Assembly: GCA_019635485.1 (NCBI GenBank)
Contig: JAHBZL010000027.1
Span: 1 to 64,000 of the forward strand
Length of the DNA: 64,000 bases
From: Piscinibacter sp.
GTDB taxonomy: Bacteria > Pseudomonadota > Gammaproteobacteria > Burkholderiales > Burkholderiaceae_C
Reading direction: 5' to 3'
The notes under the pieces were generated by a model. It was not told the origin of the DNA and made no database searches. It saw nothing but the letters and a program-made list of their open reading frames with translations. Below are positions 26,286 to 35,443 of this stretch, piece by piece. A program made the position numbers and the translations under genes. The first letter of the stretch is position 1. Each line of letters starts with the position of its first letter.

Positions 26286-28085
26286 GTGAAGCGATGGCTG
26301 CGCGCCTTCGTCCTGCTGGCCGCCGTCGTGATGCCGGCGGCCGCGGCCGCGCAGTCGCTCGAGTCGGTGCTGGCCCCCGGCAAGCTCGTCCAGGCCCACG
26401 CGAAATGGGACGACGAGTGCCGCAGCTGCCACGTGCCGTTCGACCGCGCCGCGCAGGACCGGTTGTGCACGGACTGCCATAAGGACATCGGCCAGGACAT
26501 GCGCGCGCGCAGCGGATTCCACGGACGGCAGCCCCCGCAGGCCTGCCGCCAGTGCCATACCGACCACAAAGGCCGCGAGGCGCGCATCGCCGCCTTCGAC
26601 ACGGGCCGGTTCGACCATGCGCAGACCGACTTCGCATTGCGCGGCAAACACCGCCAGGCCGAGTGCACGAAGTGCCACGAGCCGGCCCGCAAGTACCGGG
26701 CCGCGCCCTCCGACTGCAACGCCTGCCATCGCAAGGACGACGCGCACAAGGGGTCGCTCGGCACGAAGTGCGCCGACTGCCACACCGAGAACCGCTGGAA
26801 GGAAACCCGGTTCGACCACGCCACGACACGCTTCGCGCTGACCGGCAGGCACGCCGACACGAAGTGCGACGCCTGCCACAAGGCAGCGAGCTTCAAGGAC
26901 ACGCCGCGTACGTGCATCGCCTGCCACCGCCAGGACGACAGCGGCACGCGCGGCCACCAGGGCCGTTTCGGCGAGAAGTGCGAGAGCTGCCACACCGACA
27001 AGGCGTGGAAGCCGGCCACCTTCAACCACGACACGGACACGAAGTACGCGCTGCGCGGCAGGCACCGCAGCGCGCGTTGCGGCGACTGCCACACCGCGCC
27101 GATCTACAAGGCGAAGCTCGCGAGCGACTGCTGGAGCTGCCACCAGAAGGACGACAAGCACAGGGAATCGCTGGGCCGCGACTGCGGCAGCTGCCACACC
27201 GAGCGCGACTGGAAGGAGAAGGCGAAGTTCGACCACGACCGCACCGACTTCCCGCTGCTCGGCCGGCACGCCGAGACGAAGTGCGACGCGTGCCATAAGT
27301 CGAAGGTCTTCAACGAGGCGCCCAAGACCTGTGTCGCCTGCCACCGCCAGGACGACCGGCACGCCGGCACGCTCGGGACCGACTGCGGCGCCTGCCACGC
27401 CGAGCGCGACTGGAAGGCCACCCGCGGCCGCTTCGACCACCAGCGCACCCGCTTCCCGCTGCGCCATGCGCACGCCGCACCGGCGGTGAAGTGCGCGGCC
27501 TGCCACCGCGACGCGAAGAGCTTCCGCCCGACGCCGCTCGAGTGCGTCGCCTGCCACCGCAAGGACGACCGGCACGAGGGGCAGCTCGGCGCGCAGTGCG
27601 AGTCCTGCCACGACGACAGCTCCTGGAAGGCGGCCCGCTTCGACCACACGCGCACGCGCTTCCCGCTGCTCGGCCGGCACGGCCTGGTCGGCTGCAAGGA
27701 CTGCCACAAGACGGCCCGCTACCAGGACGCGCCGCGCGACTGCATCGGCTGCCACCGCCAGGACGACAAGCACCGGCAGTCGCTGGGCGAGCAGTGCACC
27801 GGCTGCCACAACGCCCGCGCCTGGTCGCTGTGGGACTTCGACCACGACCGGCGCAGCCGCTTCAGGCTCGACGGCGGGCACCGCCACGTGGCCTGCGCGG
27901 CCTGCCACGTCAAGCCCGCGCCCGCCGGCCGGGCCGTCGCACCGCTGCCCGACACCTGCGCCGCCTGTCACCGCAAGGACGACGTGCACGACGGGGCTCT
28001 CGGCGCGCGCTGCGAGCAGTGCCACGTCACGGAGCGCTGGAAGAAGGTCACGAACCGGATGCTGCGCAGCGGAGGAACACCATGA
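26286..28085 (+). CDS. 24-heme c-type cytochrome (cytochrome c3-type repeats), exported
   Basis: A 599-residue protein with a signal peptide ending near AAAAAQ. It contains 24 CXXCH motifs by direct count. They occur in repeats of about 66 residues with the recurring elements CxACHRxDDxHxGxLG, CxxCHxExxWK, RFDHxxTRFxLxGRH and KCDACHK. No other domain is present. The GTG start at 26286 lies one base after the previous stop, and the TGA overlaps the ATG of the next cytochrome gene. It is most likely the periplasmic electron wire of a porin-cytochrome conduit. Heme number is the maximum implied by motifs. Confidence 0.93.
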   Translation: MKRWLRAFVLLAAVVMPAAAAAQSLESVLAPGKLVQAHAKWDDECRSCHVPFDRAAQDRLCTDCHKDIGQDMRARSGFHGRQPPQACRQCHTDHKGREARIAAFDTGRFDHAQTDFALRGKHRQAECTKCHEPARKYRAAPSDCNACHRKDDAHKGSLGTKCADCHTENRWKETRFDHATTRFALTGRHADTKCDACHKAASFKDTPRTCIACHRQDDSGTRGHQGRFGEKCESCHTDKAWKPATFNHDTDTKYALRGRHRSARCGDCHTAPIYKAKLASDCWSCHQKDDKHRESLGRDCGSCHTERDWKEKAKFDHDRTDFPLLGRHAETKCDACHKSKVFNEAPKTCVACHRQDDRHAGTLGTDCGACHAERDWKATRGRFDHQRTRFPLRHAHAAPAVKCAACHRDAKSFRPTPLECVACHRKDDRHEGQLGAQCESCHDDSSWKAARFDHTRTRFPLLGRHGLVGCKDCHKTARYQDAPRDCIGCHRQDDKHRQSLGEQCTGCHNARAWSLWDFDHDRRSRFRLDGGHRHVACAACHVKPAPAGRAVAPLPDTCAACHRKDDVHDGALGARCEQCHVTERWKKVTNRMLRSGGTP

Positions 28086-29872
28086 CGCTCGGAACGGTCC
28101 TTCGCGGCCTGGCCGCCGCGCTGCTCGCGCTGGCCGCCGGCGGCACCGCCGCGCAGGGGGCGCTGCGCGACTTCGACCATGCGCGCACCGGCTACCCGCT
28201 GACGGGCCAGCACACCAACCAGCGCTGCGAGTCGTGCCACGTCGACGGCATCTTCAAGGGCACGCCGCGCGACTGCGCGAGCTGCCACACCGCCGGCGCG
28301 CGCTGGGCGCGGGGCAACACCGTCAAGACGCAGAACCACCTGCCGACCACCCAGGCCTGCGACGCGTGCCACACCACGCAGAGCTACGTGGGGGCGCGCT
28401 TCAGCCACGTCGGCCTCGCGCCCGGCAGTTGCCTGGGCTGCCACAACGGCGCGATCGCCTCGGGCAAGTCCGCCGGGCACCTGGTCACGAGCGCGTCGTG
28501 CGACAGCTGCCACCGCAGCAGCGCCTGGTCGCCGGCCACGGGCTTCGACCATGCGTCGGTGCTGCCCGGCACCTGCGCCACCTGCCACAACGGCAGCCGC
28601 GCGACCGGCAAGAACGCGCAGCACGTGCCGGTGGGATCGCAGAGCTGCGACGCCTGCCACCGGCCGACCGGCCACTGGGCGCCGGCGAGGTTCCACGCCG
28701 CCGTCGTCGTGACGACGAACTGCGCGAGCTGCCACAACGGCAGCTACAACGGCGCCGTCGGCCGGCCCGCGACGCCGATCCACAGCGGCGCGACGGCGTG
28801 CGAAAGCTGCCACCAGTCGACCAGCAACTGGTCGTCGGCCAAGGTCGACCACGCCACCTTCACCGCCGCGACCAACTGCGCCAGCTGCCACAACGGCAGC
28901 ACCGCCACCGGCAAGAACCCGACGCACGTGCCGGTCGGTGCCTCCAACTGCAGCAACTGCCACCGCGTCAGCACCTGGAAGCCCTCGACCTACAACCACA
29001 CGCAAGGCATCGTCGCGAACCAGTGCGCGAGCTGCCACAGCGGCGCCTACCCACCCGCGGACGGCCGCAATGCCGCGCACATCCCGTACCAGACGCTGGC
29101 CGGTGTCGCGATCACCAACTGCGACAGCTGCCACAAGGCCGGCTACGCGAGCTGGACGCCGGCCCGGTTCCACAGCGCGGTGTCGATCAGCACGCAGTGC
29201 GCGAGCTGCCACAACGGCAGCTACCCACCGGCAGTGGGCAAGCCCAACACCAGCACCCATGCCGGCGTGACGGTGTGCGAGAGCTGCCACAAGTCGGCGT
29301 CGAGCTGGAGCGCCGTCAGCTTCGCGCACAGCGCGGCCAACGCGGTGGGCACCGGCAGCTGCGACACCTGCCACAACGGCAGCACGGCCACCGGCAAGCC
29401 GGCCGCCCACATCCCGGTCACGACCGGGCCGACCAAATGCGACTCGTGCCACAAGTCGCAGTCGAGCTGGAGCAGCGCGACGACGATGAACCACAGCGTC
29501 GTCACGGCGAGCAGCTGCAAGTCCTGCCACAGCGGCAGCTACGTCTCGCAGGGCGCGACCGGCGCGCTGGCCAAGCCGGCCAACCACATCCCCGAGGCGA
29601 CGCAGCTGCTCAACGGCGCCGCGATGGACTGCAACGCCTGCCACCGCAGCAGCACCAGCTGGACCTCGCTGGCGATGAACCACAACGCAAGCCTGGGCGG
29701 CGGCGCCGGCTGGTGCAAGGGCTGCCACCAGAGCGGCACCGCCTACGCCGGCAGCATGGAGCGCAAGGCGTTGACCCACCAGAAGAAGTCGCCGCCCGCG
29801 ATCGACTGCTCCGAATCCGGCTGCCACCGCCCGCTGGGCAACAAGGGGGCGGCGTACTCCAAATGGGACTGA
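28082..29872 (+). CDS. 20-heme c-type cytochrome with one additional CX4CH motif, exported
   Basis: A 596-residue protein with a signal peptide ending near GGTAAQ. It has 20 CXXCH motifs plus CSESGCH near the C-terminus, a CX4CH spacing known from some cytochromes c3. Repeats follow the pattern CASCHNGSYxxAxG, THxGxxxCESCHKSxxSW, and TATGKNxxHVPVGxxxC. Unlike the preceding Lys/Asp-rich cytochrome it is rich in Ser, Thr, Asn and Gly, as in surface-exposed proteins, so it may be the outer-face partner. GGAGG precedes the ATG, which overlaps the previous stop. Confidence 0.92.
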   Translation: MTLGTVLRGLAAALLALAAGGTAAQGALRDFDHARTGYPLTGQHTNQRCESCHVDGIFKGTPRDCASCHTAGARWARGNTVKTQNHLPTTQACDACHTTQSYVGARFSHVGLAPGSCLGCHNGAIASGKSAGHLVTSASCDSCHRSSAWSPATGFDHASVLPGTCATCHNGSRATGKNAQHVPVGSQSCDACHRPTGHWAPARFHAAVVVTTNCASCHNGSYNGAVGRPATPIHSGATACESCHQSTSNWSSAKVDHATFTAATNCASCHNGSTATGKNPTHVPVGASNCSNCHRVSTWKPSTYNHTQGIVANQCASCHSGAYPPADGRNAAHIPYQTLAGVAITNCDSCHKAGYASWTPARFHSAVSISTQCASCHNGSYPPAVGKPNTSTHAGVTVCESCHKSASSWSAVSFAHSAANAVGTGSCDTCHNGSTATGKPAAHIPVTTGPTKCDSCHKSQSSWSSATTMNHSVVTASSCKSCHSGSYVSQGATGALAKPANHIPEATQLLNGAAMDCNACHRSSTSWTSLAMNHNASLGGGAGWCKGCHQSGTAYAGSMERKALTHQKKSPPAIDCSESGCHRPLGNKGAAYSKWD

Positions 29873-29877
29873 ACGTG

Positions 29878-32373
29878 ATGCCGACGATCGCGCGCCTCGG
29901 GGCGCTCCTCGTCCTGCTGGCGGCTGCGGCCGCGCAGGCGCAACTGGTCGACGAGGTCGACTTCCGCCGCGAGGGGGCCGACGCGGTGCTGCAGATCCGC
30001 TTCGCGACCCCGGTGCTGTACCGGCGTGCCAACGTCCCGCGCGCGGGCGACACCGTGCAGATCTACTACGACCTGCTGAACCCAGCGGAAGGCCTGAAGG
30101 ACGTGCCCTCGGAGCGTCGCGTCGCGGGCGGCGGGGCGATGCCCGACATCTTCGTGCTCGACGAGGCCACGCCGCGGCGCACGCGCGACAGGCGCCTGCT
30201 GGTGCGCTTGTCCAGCGCCGTGCCGCTGCGTGTGCGCGCCGGCCGCGGCGAGCGGCAGATCGAGCTGGTGCTGCCCGGGCTGGGGACCGCGATTCCCGCG
30301 CCGGCGGTCGCCGCGAACCTGCCGGAGCGCGGCTTCCAGATCGTGCTGCAACGCTCCGACGGCCCCAACCTGCAGCTCGACACGCCGATCCCGGCCGCGC
30401 TGCAGCGCTACCAGGTCTTCACCGGGCAGCGGACGGTGGACGGCCGCACCGTCTACGAGGTCAGCCTGGGGCTCTTCGAGACGCTGGCCGAGGCCGAGGC
30501 GGCACGGGCGCAACTGCTCAGGCGCTTTCCGCAGGCCAGCATCGTCGCACTGGCACCGCCGGCGCCAGCGGCCGCCGCGCCCGCGCCGGTGGCACCGGAC
30601 ACGCCCCCCACGCCCGCCCCCTCCGCGCCGGTGCCGATGGCGGCGGCATCCGCCCCGGCGGAGGTCGAACGGCAGGCCGTCGAACTGCTGGCCGCCGCGA
30701 AAGCCGCCGAGGAGCGGCAGGACCACGCCGGCGCGCTCGAGAAGCTCAATCAGTTGCTCAACCTGCCGGCCAACGGCTCGACGCGCGAGGGCCAGGCGCT
30801 GGCCGGCCTGGTGCGCGAGCGCGCCGGCGACCCGCTGCGCGCACGCGCCGAGTACGAGACCTTCCTGCAGCTCTACCCCAGCGGGCCGGACGCGGACCGC
30901 GTGCGCGCGGCGCTGGCGCGGCTGAAGGCGACGGCGGCCGCTGCGGCGCCCGCCACGACCGCCGCCCCCGCCCGGCCGACCGTGCCCGCCACCTCGACCG
31001 TCAGCGGATCGCTGTCGGAGTTCTACTACGGCGGCGCCTCGAAGCTCCGCACCCAGGAGTTCCAGGATTCGCCGATCAGCGGCCTGCCCGAACTCGTCAG
31101 CGACGACACGCTCTCCGACGTCGACCAGAAGCAGTGGCAGACCAGCGTCGACCTGAACTGGCGCTATCGCGACGTCGACACGGACATGCGCTTCGTGTTC
31201 CGCGATGCCTACACGCTGGACCAGATCAACAGCGCGAAGAGCCGGAACCGCCTGTCGGCGCTCTACTTCGAGCACCGCTCGCTGAAGGGAGGCACGAGCA
31301 TCAAGCTGGGCCGGCAGTCGCCGACCGGGATGGGTGTGCTCGGCCGCTTCGACGGCGCGCAGGCGAGCTACACCTTCGTGCCGAAGTGGCGCGTGAGCGC
31401 CGTCGCCGGCGTGCCGGCGGACAAGCTGCTGGACAGCCGCCGGCACTTCGTCGGCGGCGCGCTGGAAGCGGACGCGCTGGTGCCGCACGTCAGCGGCAAC
31501 CTCTACGCGATCCGCCAGGTGATCGACGGGGAGGTCGACCGCAACGCCGTCGGCACCGAGATGCGCTACTTCAACGGCGGCGTCTCGGCGACCGGCATCC
31601 TCGACTGGGACCAGGCGCTGCGCGGCCTGAACATCGCCTCGCTGCAGGGCACCTGGCAGTTCGAGGACAACTCGGTCATCAACTTCCTCTACGACCGGCG
31701 CAAGACCCCGCTGCTGATGCTGGGCAACACGCTGTTCTTCCAGGATCCGAACCTGCCGCTGGTCACGCGCCTGCGCGATCTGCTGGCGGCCGGCGCGACG
31801 CTGGACAGCCTGCGCGACCGCGTGCGCGCCACCACCTCCAACACCACCCAGGGCCTGCTCGGTGCGACGGTGCCGCTGAACAAGACCTGGCAGGTCGGCG
31901 CCGACGTCCGCCTGACCGACGTCGGCGAGATCCTGCCGGTGGCCGACATCCTGCCTTCGGGCCAGGGGCGCAGCCGCAACGCCGCGCTCGGCGCGCAGCT
32001 GATCGGCAGCAACCTGTACTCGGCGCGCGACACGCACGTGCTGGGTCTCTCGCTGATGCGCGGCTCGAACTACAGCCTGACCGATCCGGTGACGCAGTCG
32101 CGCTACGACGCGCAGCTCGTCAGCTACAACAATTCCTCGCAGGTCACCGCGCTGCTGCTGGTCGAACCCTCGCTGCGCTGGTACCGGCAGACCGACAACG
32201 CCGGCGTGCGCATCGTGCGCTGGACACCCGGCCTGCGCGTGAGCTACCGCGTGCTGCAGCAGCTCGCGCTCGAGTCCGAGCTGAGCGCGGAGTTCAGCAA
32301 GAGCAGCGGGCCGAGCCGCAACGAGACCTCGGACCGGGTCTTCTACTACCTCGGCGGGCGCTACGACTTCTGA
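29878..32373 (+). CDS. Outer-membrane beta-barrel with N-terminal SPOR/TPR-like region
   Basis: An 831-residue exported protein with a signal peptide ending AQAQ. Residues about 20-220 contain a beta-rich region and a SPOR-like segment (FQIVLQ, YQVFTGQRTVDGRTVYEVSLGLFETLAEAEAA). A Pro-Ala linker follows, then TPR-like helices near 265-345. From about 385 to the end are alternating amphipathic strands, ending YYLGGRYDF with C-terminal Phe, the usual barrel signature. It is probably the porin that encloses the multiheme cytochromes. An ATG at 29863 in the same frame would add five residues and overlap the cytochrome stop. The large periplasmic extension is unusual for such porins. Confidence 0.82.
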   Translation: MPTIARLGALLVLLAAAAAQAQLVDEVDFRREGADAVLQIRFATPVLYRRANVPRAGDTVQIYYDLLNPAEGLKDVPSERRVAGGGAMPDIFVLDEATPRRTRDRRLLVRLSSAVPLRVRAGRGERQIELVLPGLGTAIPAPAVAANLPERGFQIVLQRSDGPNLQLDTPIPAALQRYQVFTGQRTVDGRTVYEVSLGLFETLAEAEAARAQLLRRFPQASIVALAPPAPAAAAPAPVAPDTPPTPAPSAPVPMAAASAPAEVERQAVELLAAAKAAEERQDHAGALEKLNQLLNLPANGSTREGQALAGLVRERAGDPLRARAEYETFLQLYPSGPDADRVRAALARLKATAAAAAPATTAAPARPTVPATSTVSGSLSEFYYGGASKLRTQEFQDSPISGLPELVSDDTLSDVDQKQWQTSVDLNWRYRDVDTDMRFVFRDAYTLDQINSAKSRNRLSALYFEHRSLKGGTSIKLGRQSPTGMGVLGRFDGAQASYTFVPKWRVSAVAGVPADKLLDSRRHFVGGALEADALVPHVSGNLYAIRQVIDGEVDRNAVGTEMRYFNGGVSATGILDWDQALRGLNIASLQGTWQFEDNSVINFLYDRRKTPLLMLGNTLFFQDPNLPLVTRLRDLLAAGATLDSLRDRVRATTSNTTQGLLGATVPLNKTWQVGADVRLTDVGEILPVADILPSGQGRSRNAALGAQLIGSNLYSARDTHVLGLSLMRGSNYSLTDPVTQSRYDAQLVSYNNSSQVTALLLVEPSLRWYRQTDNAGVRIVRWTPGLRVSYRVLQQLALESELSAEFSKSSGPSRNETSDRVFYYLGGRYDF

Positions 32374-32393
32374 GGCCCGAGGCCCGCCACACG

Positions 32394-33707
32394 ATGAACC
32401 TCCTCCTGCTCTACGGCGTGCTGCTGGCCGGCGCGCTCGGCTTCTACCTGTGGCGCCACCGCCGTGCGCACGATGCGCATGCGCAGGCGCTGCGCCAGTC
32501 GCTCGAGGCCGGGCTGGCCGAGCCGCCCTCGCTGCACCCGGTGATCGACCCGAGCCGCTGCATCGGCTCGGGCTCCTGCGTGCAGGCCTGCCCGGAAGAG
32601 GCGCTCGGCGTCGTGAACGGCAAGGCGGTGCTGAAGAACGCCTCCGCCTGCATCGGCCACGGCGCCTGCCTCGCGGCCTGCCCGGTGGACGGCATCCGCC
32701 TCGTGTTCGGCACCGACCAGCGCGGCATCGACATCCCGCACCTGAGCGCCGAGTTCGAGACCAACGTGCCGGGCATCTACATCGCCGGCGAACTGGGCGG
32801 CATGGGCCTGGTGCGCAAGGCGGCCGAGCAGGGCCGCCAGGCGATGCAGGCGATCCGGCGCCGGCTGGCCGCCGCGGGGCCGGCGGGTCCGGACGTGCTG
32901 GACGTGCTGGACGTGCTGATCGTCGGCTGCGGGCCGGCCGGGCTGTCCGCCGGCCTGGAGGCGCTCGCGCACCGGCTGCGCTACCGCGTCATCGAGCAGG
33001 AGGACTCGCTCGGCGGCGCGGTCTACCACTACCCGCGCCACAAGATCACGATGACCGCGCCGGTGACGCTGGCGCTGGTCGGCAAGGTGAAGTTCGGCGA
33101 GGTCAGCAAGGAGCGGCTGCTCGAGTTCTGGGCCGGCGTCGTCCGCCAGACCGGCCTGCAGGTGAGCTACCGCGAGCGCCTGGTCGGCGTCGAGCCGCGC
33201 GACGGCCATTTCGCGGTGCGCACCGACCGCGGCGAGATCCTCGCGCGCACCGTGCTGCTCGCGATGGGCCGGCGTGGCACGCCGCGCAAGCTCGGCGTGC
33301 CCGGCGAGGAGGCCTCCAAGGTCGTGTACCGGCTGGTCGACCCGGAGCAGTACCGCGGCCAGCACGTGCTGGTGGTGGGCGGCGGCGACAGCGCGCTGGA
33401 GGCCGCCATCGCCCTGGCGGAGCAGCCGGACACCCGCGTGGCGCTCTCGTACCGCAGCGCCGCCTTCGCCCGCGTCAAGGCGAAGAACCGCGAACGCCTG
33501 GAGGCGCAACGCCTCGCGGGACGTGTCGAGGTGCTGCTGGCCTCGCAGGTGCGCCGCATCGGCGAACGCGACGTGGTCGTCGAGATCGCCGGCGCGCCGC
33601 GTGTGCTGGGCAACGATGCGGTGATCGTCTGCGCCGGCGGCGAACTGCCCACGCCGCTGCTGCAGAAGGTCGGCATCCGCTTCGAGACCCACTTCGGCAC
33701 GCACTGA
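32394..33707 (+). CDS. Membrane-anchored Fe-S/FAD pyridine nucleotide-disulfide-type oxidoreductase
   Basis: A 437-residue protein with one N-terminal membrane helix (2-20). A ferredoxin-like region follows with two CX5CX3CP motifs, CIGSGSCVQACP and CIGHGACLAACP. The usual second Cys of each CxxCxxCxxxCP is Ser or His. The rest is a two-dinucleotide flavoprotein with VLIVGCGPAGLSAGLEAL for FAD and VLVVGGGDSALEAAIAL for NAD(P)H. It closes the cytochrome operon 20 bp after the porin gene and could pass electrons between NAD(P)H, flavin and the membrane or cytochrome components. Direction of electron flow is not evident. Confidence 0.85.
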   Translation: MNLLLLYGVLLAGALGFYLWRHRRAHDAHAQALRQSLEAGLAEPPSLHPVIDPSRCIGSGSCVQACPEEALGVVNGKAVLKNASACIGHGACLAACPVDGIRLVFGTDQRGIDIPHLSAEFETNVPGIYIAGELGGMGLVRKAAEQGRQAMQAIRRRLAAAGPAGPDVLDVLDVLIVGCGPAGLSAGLEALAHRLRYRVIEQEDSLGGAVYHYPRHKITMTAPVTLALVGKVKFGEVSKERLLEFWAGVVRQTGLQVSYRERLVGVEPRDGHFAVRTDRGEILARTVLLAMGRRGTPRKLGVPGEEASKVVYRLVDPEQYRGQHVLVVGGGDSALEAAIALAEQPDTRVALSYRSAAFARVKAKNRERLEAQRLAGRVEVLLASQVRRIGERDVVVEIAGAPRVLGNDAVIVCAGGELPTPLLQKVGIRFETHFGTH

Positions 33708-33767
33708 GGGCGCCCCCGCGCCACTGGCCTAGGATGCGGGCCTGTGCACACGTCGGGGGTTTCCACC

Positions 33768-34664
33768 ATGCAGAAGATCGGCTTCATCGGCGCCAGCGGC
33801 CTCATGGGGCATGGCATGGCCAGGAACCTGCTCGCCAAGGGGCATCGCCTCGCGCTGACGGTGCACCGCAACCGCGAGCGCGTGGCCGACCTGCTGGCCG
33901 CCGGCGCGACGCAGGCCGCGACGCCGGCCGAGCTGGCGCGCGGCGCGGACATCGTGTTCCTGTGCGTGACCGGGTCGCCGCAGGTCGAGGCCTCGACCCT
34001 CGGCGAGCTGGGTCTGCTGGCCGGCGCCGCCGAGGGCCTGGTGATCGTCGACTGCTCGACCAGCGAGCCCGAGTCGACGAACCGGCTGCGCGAGCGCTGC
34101 GCGACGCAGGGCGTGCGCTTCGTCGATGCCCCGCTGGCGCGCACGCCGGTGGAGGCCGAGGCCGGACGGCTGAACGTGATGGTCGGCGCGGACGACGCCA
34201 CCTTCGCCGAGCTGCTGCCGGTGCTGAAGTGCTTCGCCGAGAACGTGATCCATGTCGGCGGCCCGGGCAGCGGCCACGTCATCAAGCTGGTCAACAACTT
34301 CATCGCGCAGGCCATCTGCACGGCGACGGCGGAGGCCTTCGCGGTCGTGCAGCGGGCCGGCTGCGAGCCGCGCAAGCTGGTCGAGCTGGTCTCGGCCGGG
34401 CTGGTGAACTCCGGCATCTTCCAGACCATGGCGAAGACGCTGGACGGCGACCTCGCGGCGCTGAAGTTCGAGCTCGACTACGCGCGCAAGGACATCCGCT
34501 ACTACACGCACCTGGCCGAATCGCTGAACGTGCCGACGGTGGTCGGCGAGGCGGTGCACCAGTCGCTGGCGCTGGCCAGCGCGCTCGGCCATGGGCACAA
34601 GTTCGTGCCCTCGCTGGTGGAGGCGCAGGAACAGATCACCGGCGCGCGGCTGGTGCCGCGCTGA
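33768..34664 (+). CDS. 3-hydroxyisobutyrate dehydrogenase-family NAD(P)-dependent oxidoreductase
   Basis: A 298-residue beta-hydroxyacid dehydrogenase. The N-terminal GFIGASGLMGHGMARNL is the dinucleotide-binding turn. DCSTSEPESTN and FVDAPLARTPVEAEAG correspond to the substrate region, where family members usually have DAPVSGG. GSGHVIKLVNNF carries the catalytic Lys. Length fits the family (about 290-300). ATG 33768 begins exactly at the Rossmann strand; the GTG at 33744 would add eight residues. The substrate could be 3-hydroxyisobutyrate, tartronate semialdehyde or another short hydroxyacid. Confidence 0.88.
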   Translation: MQKIGFIGASGLMGHGMARNLLAKGHRLALTVHRNRERVADLLAAGATQAATPAELARGADIVFLCVTGSPQVEASTLGELGLLAGAAEGLVIVDCSTSEPESTNRLRERCATQGVRFVDAPLARTPVEAEAGRLNVMVGADDATFAELLPVLKCFAENVIHVGGPGSGHVIKLVNNFIAQAICTATAEAFAVVQRAGCEPRKLVELVSAGLVNSGIFQTMAKTLDGDLAALKFELDYARKDIRYYTHLAESLNVPTVVGEAVHQSLALASALGHGHKFVPSLVEAQEQITGARLVPR

Positions 34665-34683
34665 CACGCGGCCGGCGCGAGGC

Positions 34684-35382
34684 TCAGAGCCCCAGCAGCT
34701 CGGCCGTCGGCAGCAGGTCGAAGTCGGTCGCCTCGCGCAGGTAGCGCCGGGCGCGCGCGCGTCCGAGCACCCGCACGACGCAGCGCACCTGCTCGGTCAG
34801 CGGCGCATCGATCTCGCGCGGGTCGATCTCACCGCGCGGCGCACTGCGGGCCAGGTTGGCGAGCACGTCGCGCAACGCCACGCGGGCCTCGTCCGCGCCG
34901 AAGCTCAGTTCGAGCACATGCGCCAGGGCGGCCACCAGCGCGGCATCGCTGCAGGCGCCGTCCAGCTGCTGCGTGACCAGCGCCAGCCGGCCATCGTCGA
35001 TGCCCTGCTCGCGCAGATGCGTCAGCGCACCGTTCAGGCCCGCCAGACCGCGGTCGTCGTCCGGCGCATGGCGCAGCAGTTCGGCGACGACACGCACGAA
35101 GCGCGCGCGATCCTCCGCCGACCGCGCCCGGTCCATCGCCGGGCAGGGGCCGGAGTGGCTGTCGGCAATGCGGCCGTCCGGATCGAGCAGGAGCAGGTCC
35201 AGGTACAGATGCCGGTCGTCGACGACCGGCAGGTCGGCCAGCTTGACCACGACCTGGCCGGCGCGGTAGCCCGGCTCGTCGTGGGTGCCCAGCCAGCCGT
35301 CGGGGGACGGCTCCTCGCCGGGGTCGAGCGCCAGCGGTCGGACACCGGCGGCGCCGCGCGATGAGTGCGCTTGCAGGGTCAT
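34684..35382 (-). CDS. Hypothetical protein
   Basis: A 232-residue soluble, acidic protein with no signal peptide and no recognised motif. The first 75 residues look mixed alpha/beta (VVVKLADLPVVDDRHLYLDLLLLDPDGRIAD, cited here by ends only at about 43-75). The rest is mainly helical and Ala/Leu/Arg-rich. The ATG at 35382 follows no strong ribosome site. It is convergent with the dehydrogenase gene and lies 61 bp downstream of the phasin gene on the same strand. Codon use fits its neighbours, so it is probably a real gene. Confidence 0.6.
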   Translation of the reverse strand: MTLQAHSSRGAAGVRPLALDPGEEPSPDGWLGTHDEPGYRAGQVVVKLADLPVVDDRHLYLDLLLLDPDGRIADSHSGPCPAMDRARSAEDRARFVRVVAELLRHAPDDDRGLAGLNGALTHLREQGIDDGRLALVTQQLDGACSDAALVAALAHVLELSFGADEARVALRDVLANLARSAPRGEIDPREIDAPLTEQVRCVVRVLGRARARRYLREATDFDLLPTAELLGL

Positions 35383-35443
35383 GGCCAGCGGCCGGCAGAG
35401 GTGAAGGTCGACCCGGCGCCGTGACGCCGGGTCCGGTGCCGAA

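Noticed and set aside
26286-29872. Regular repeated DNA pattern that could suggest a repeat array or CRISPR
   Set aside because: The periodicity comes from repeated CXXCH-containing protein units in two cytochrome genes. Repeats are degenerate and coding, with no identical repeats or spacers.
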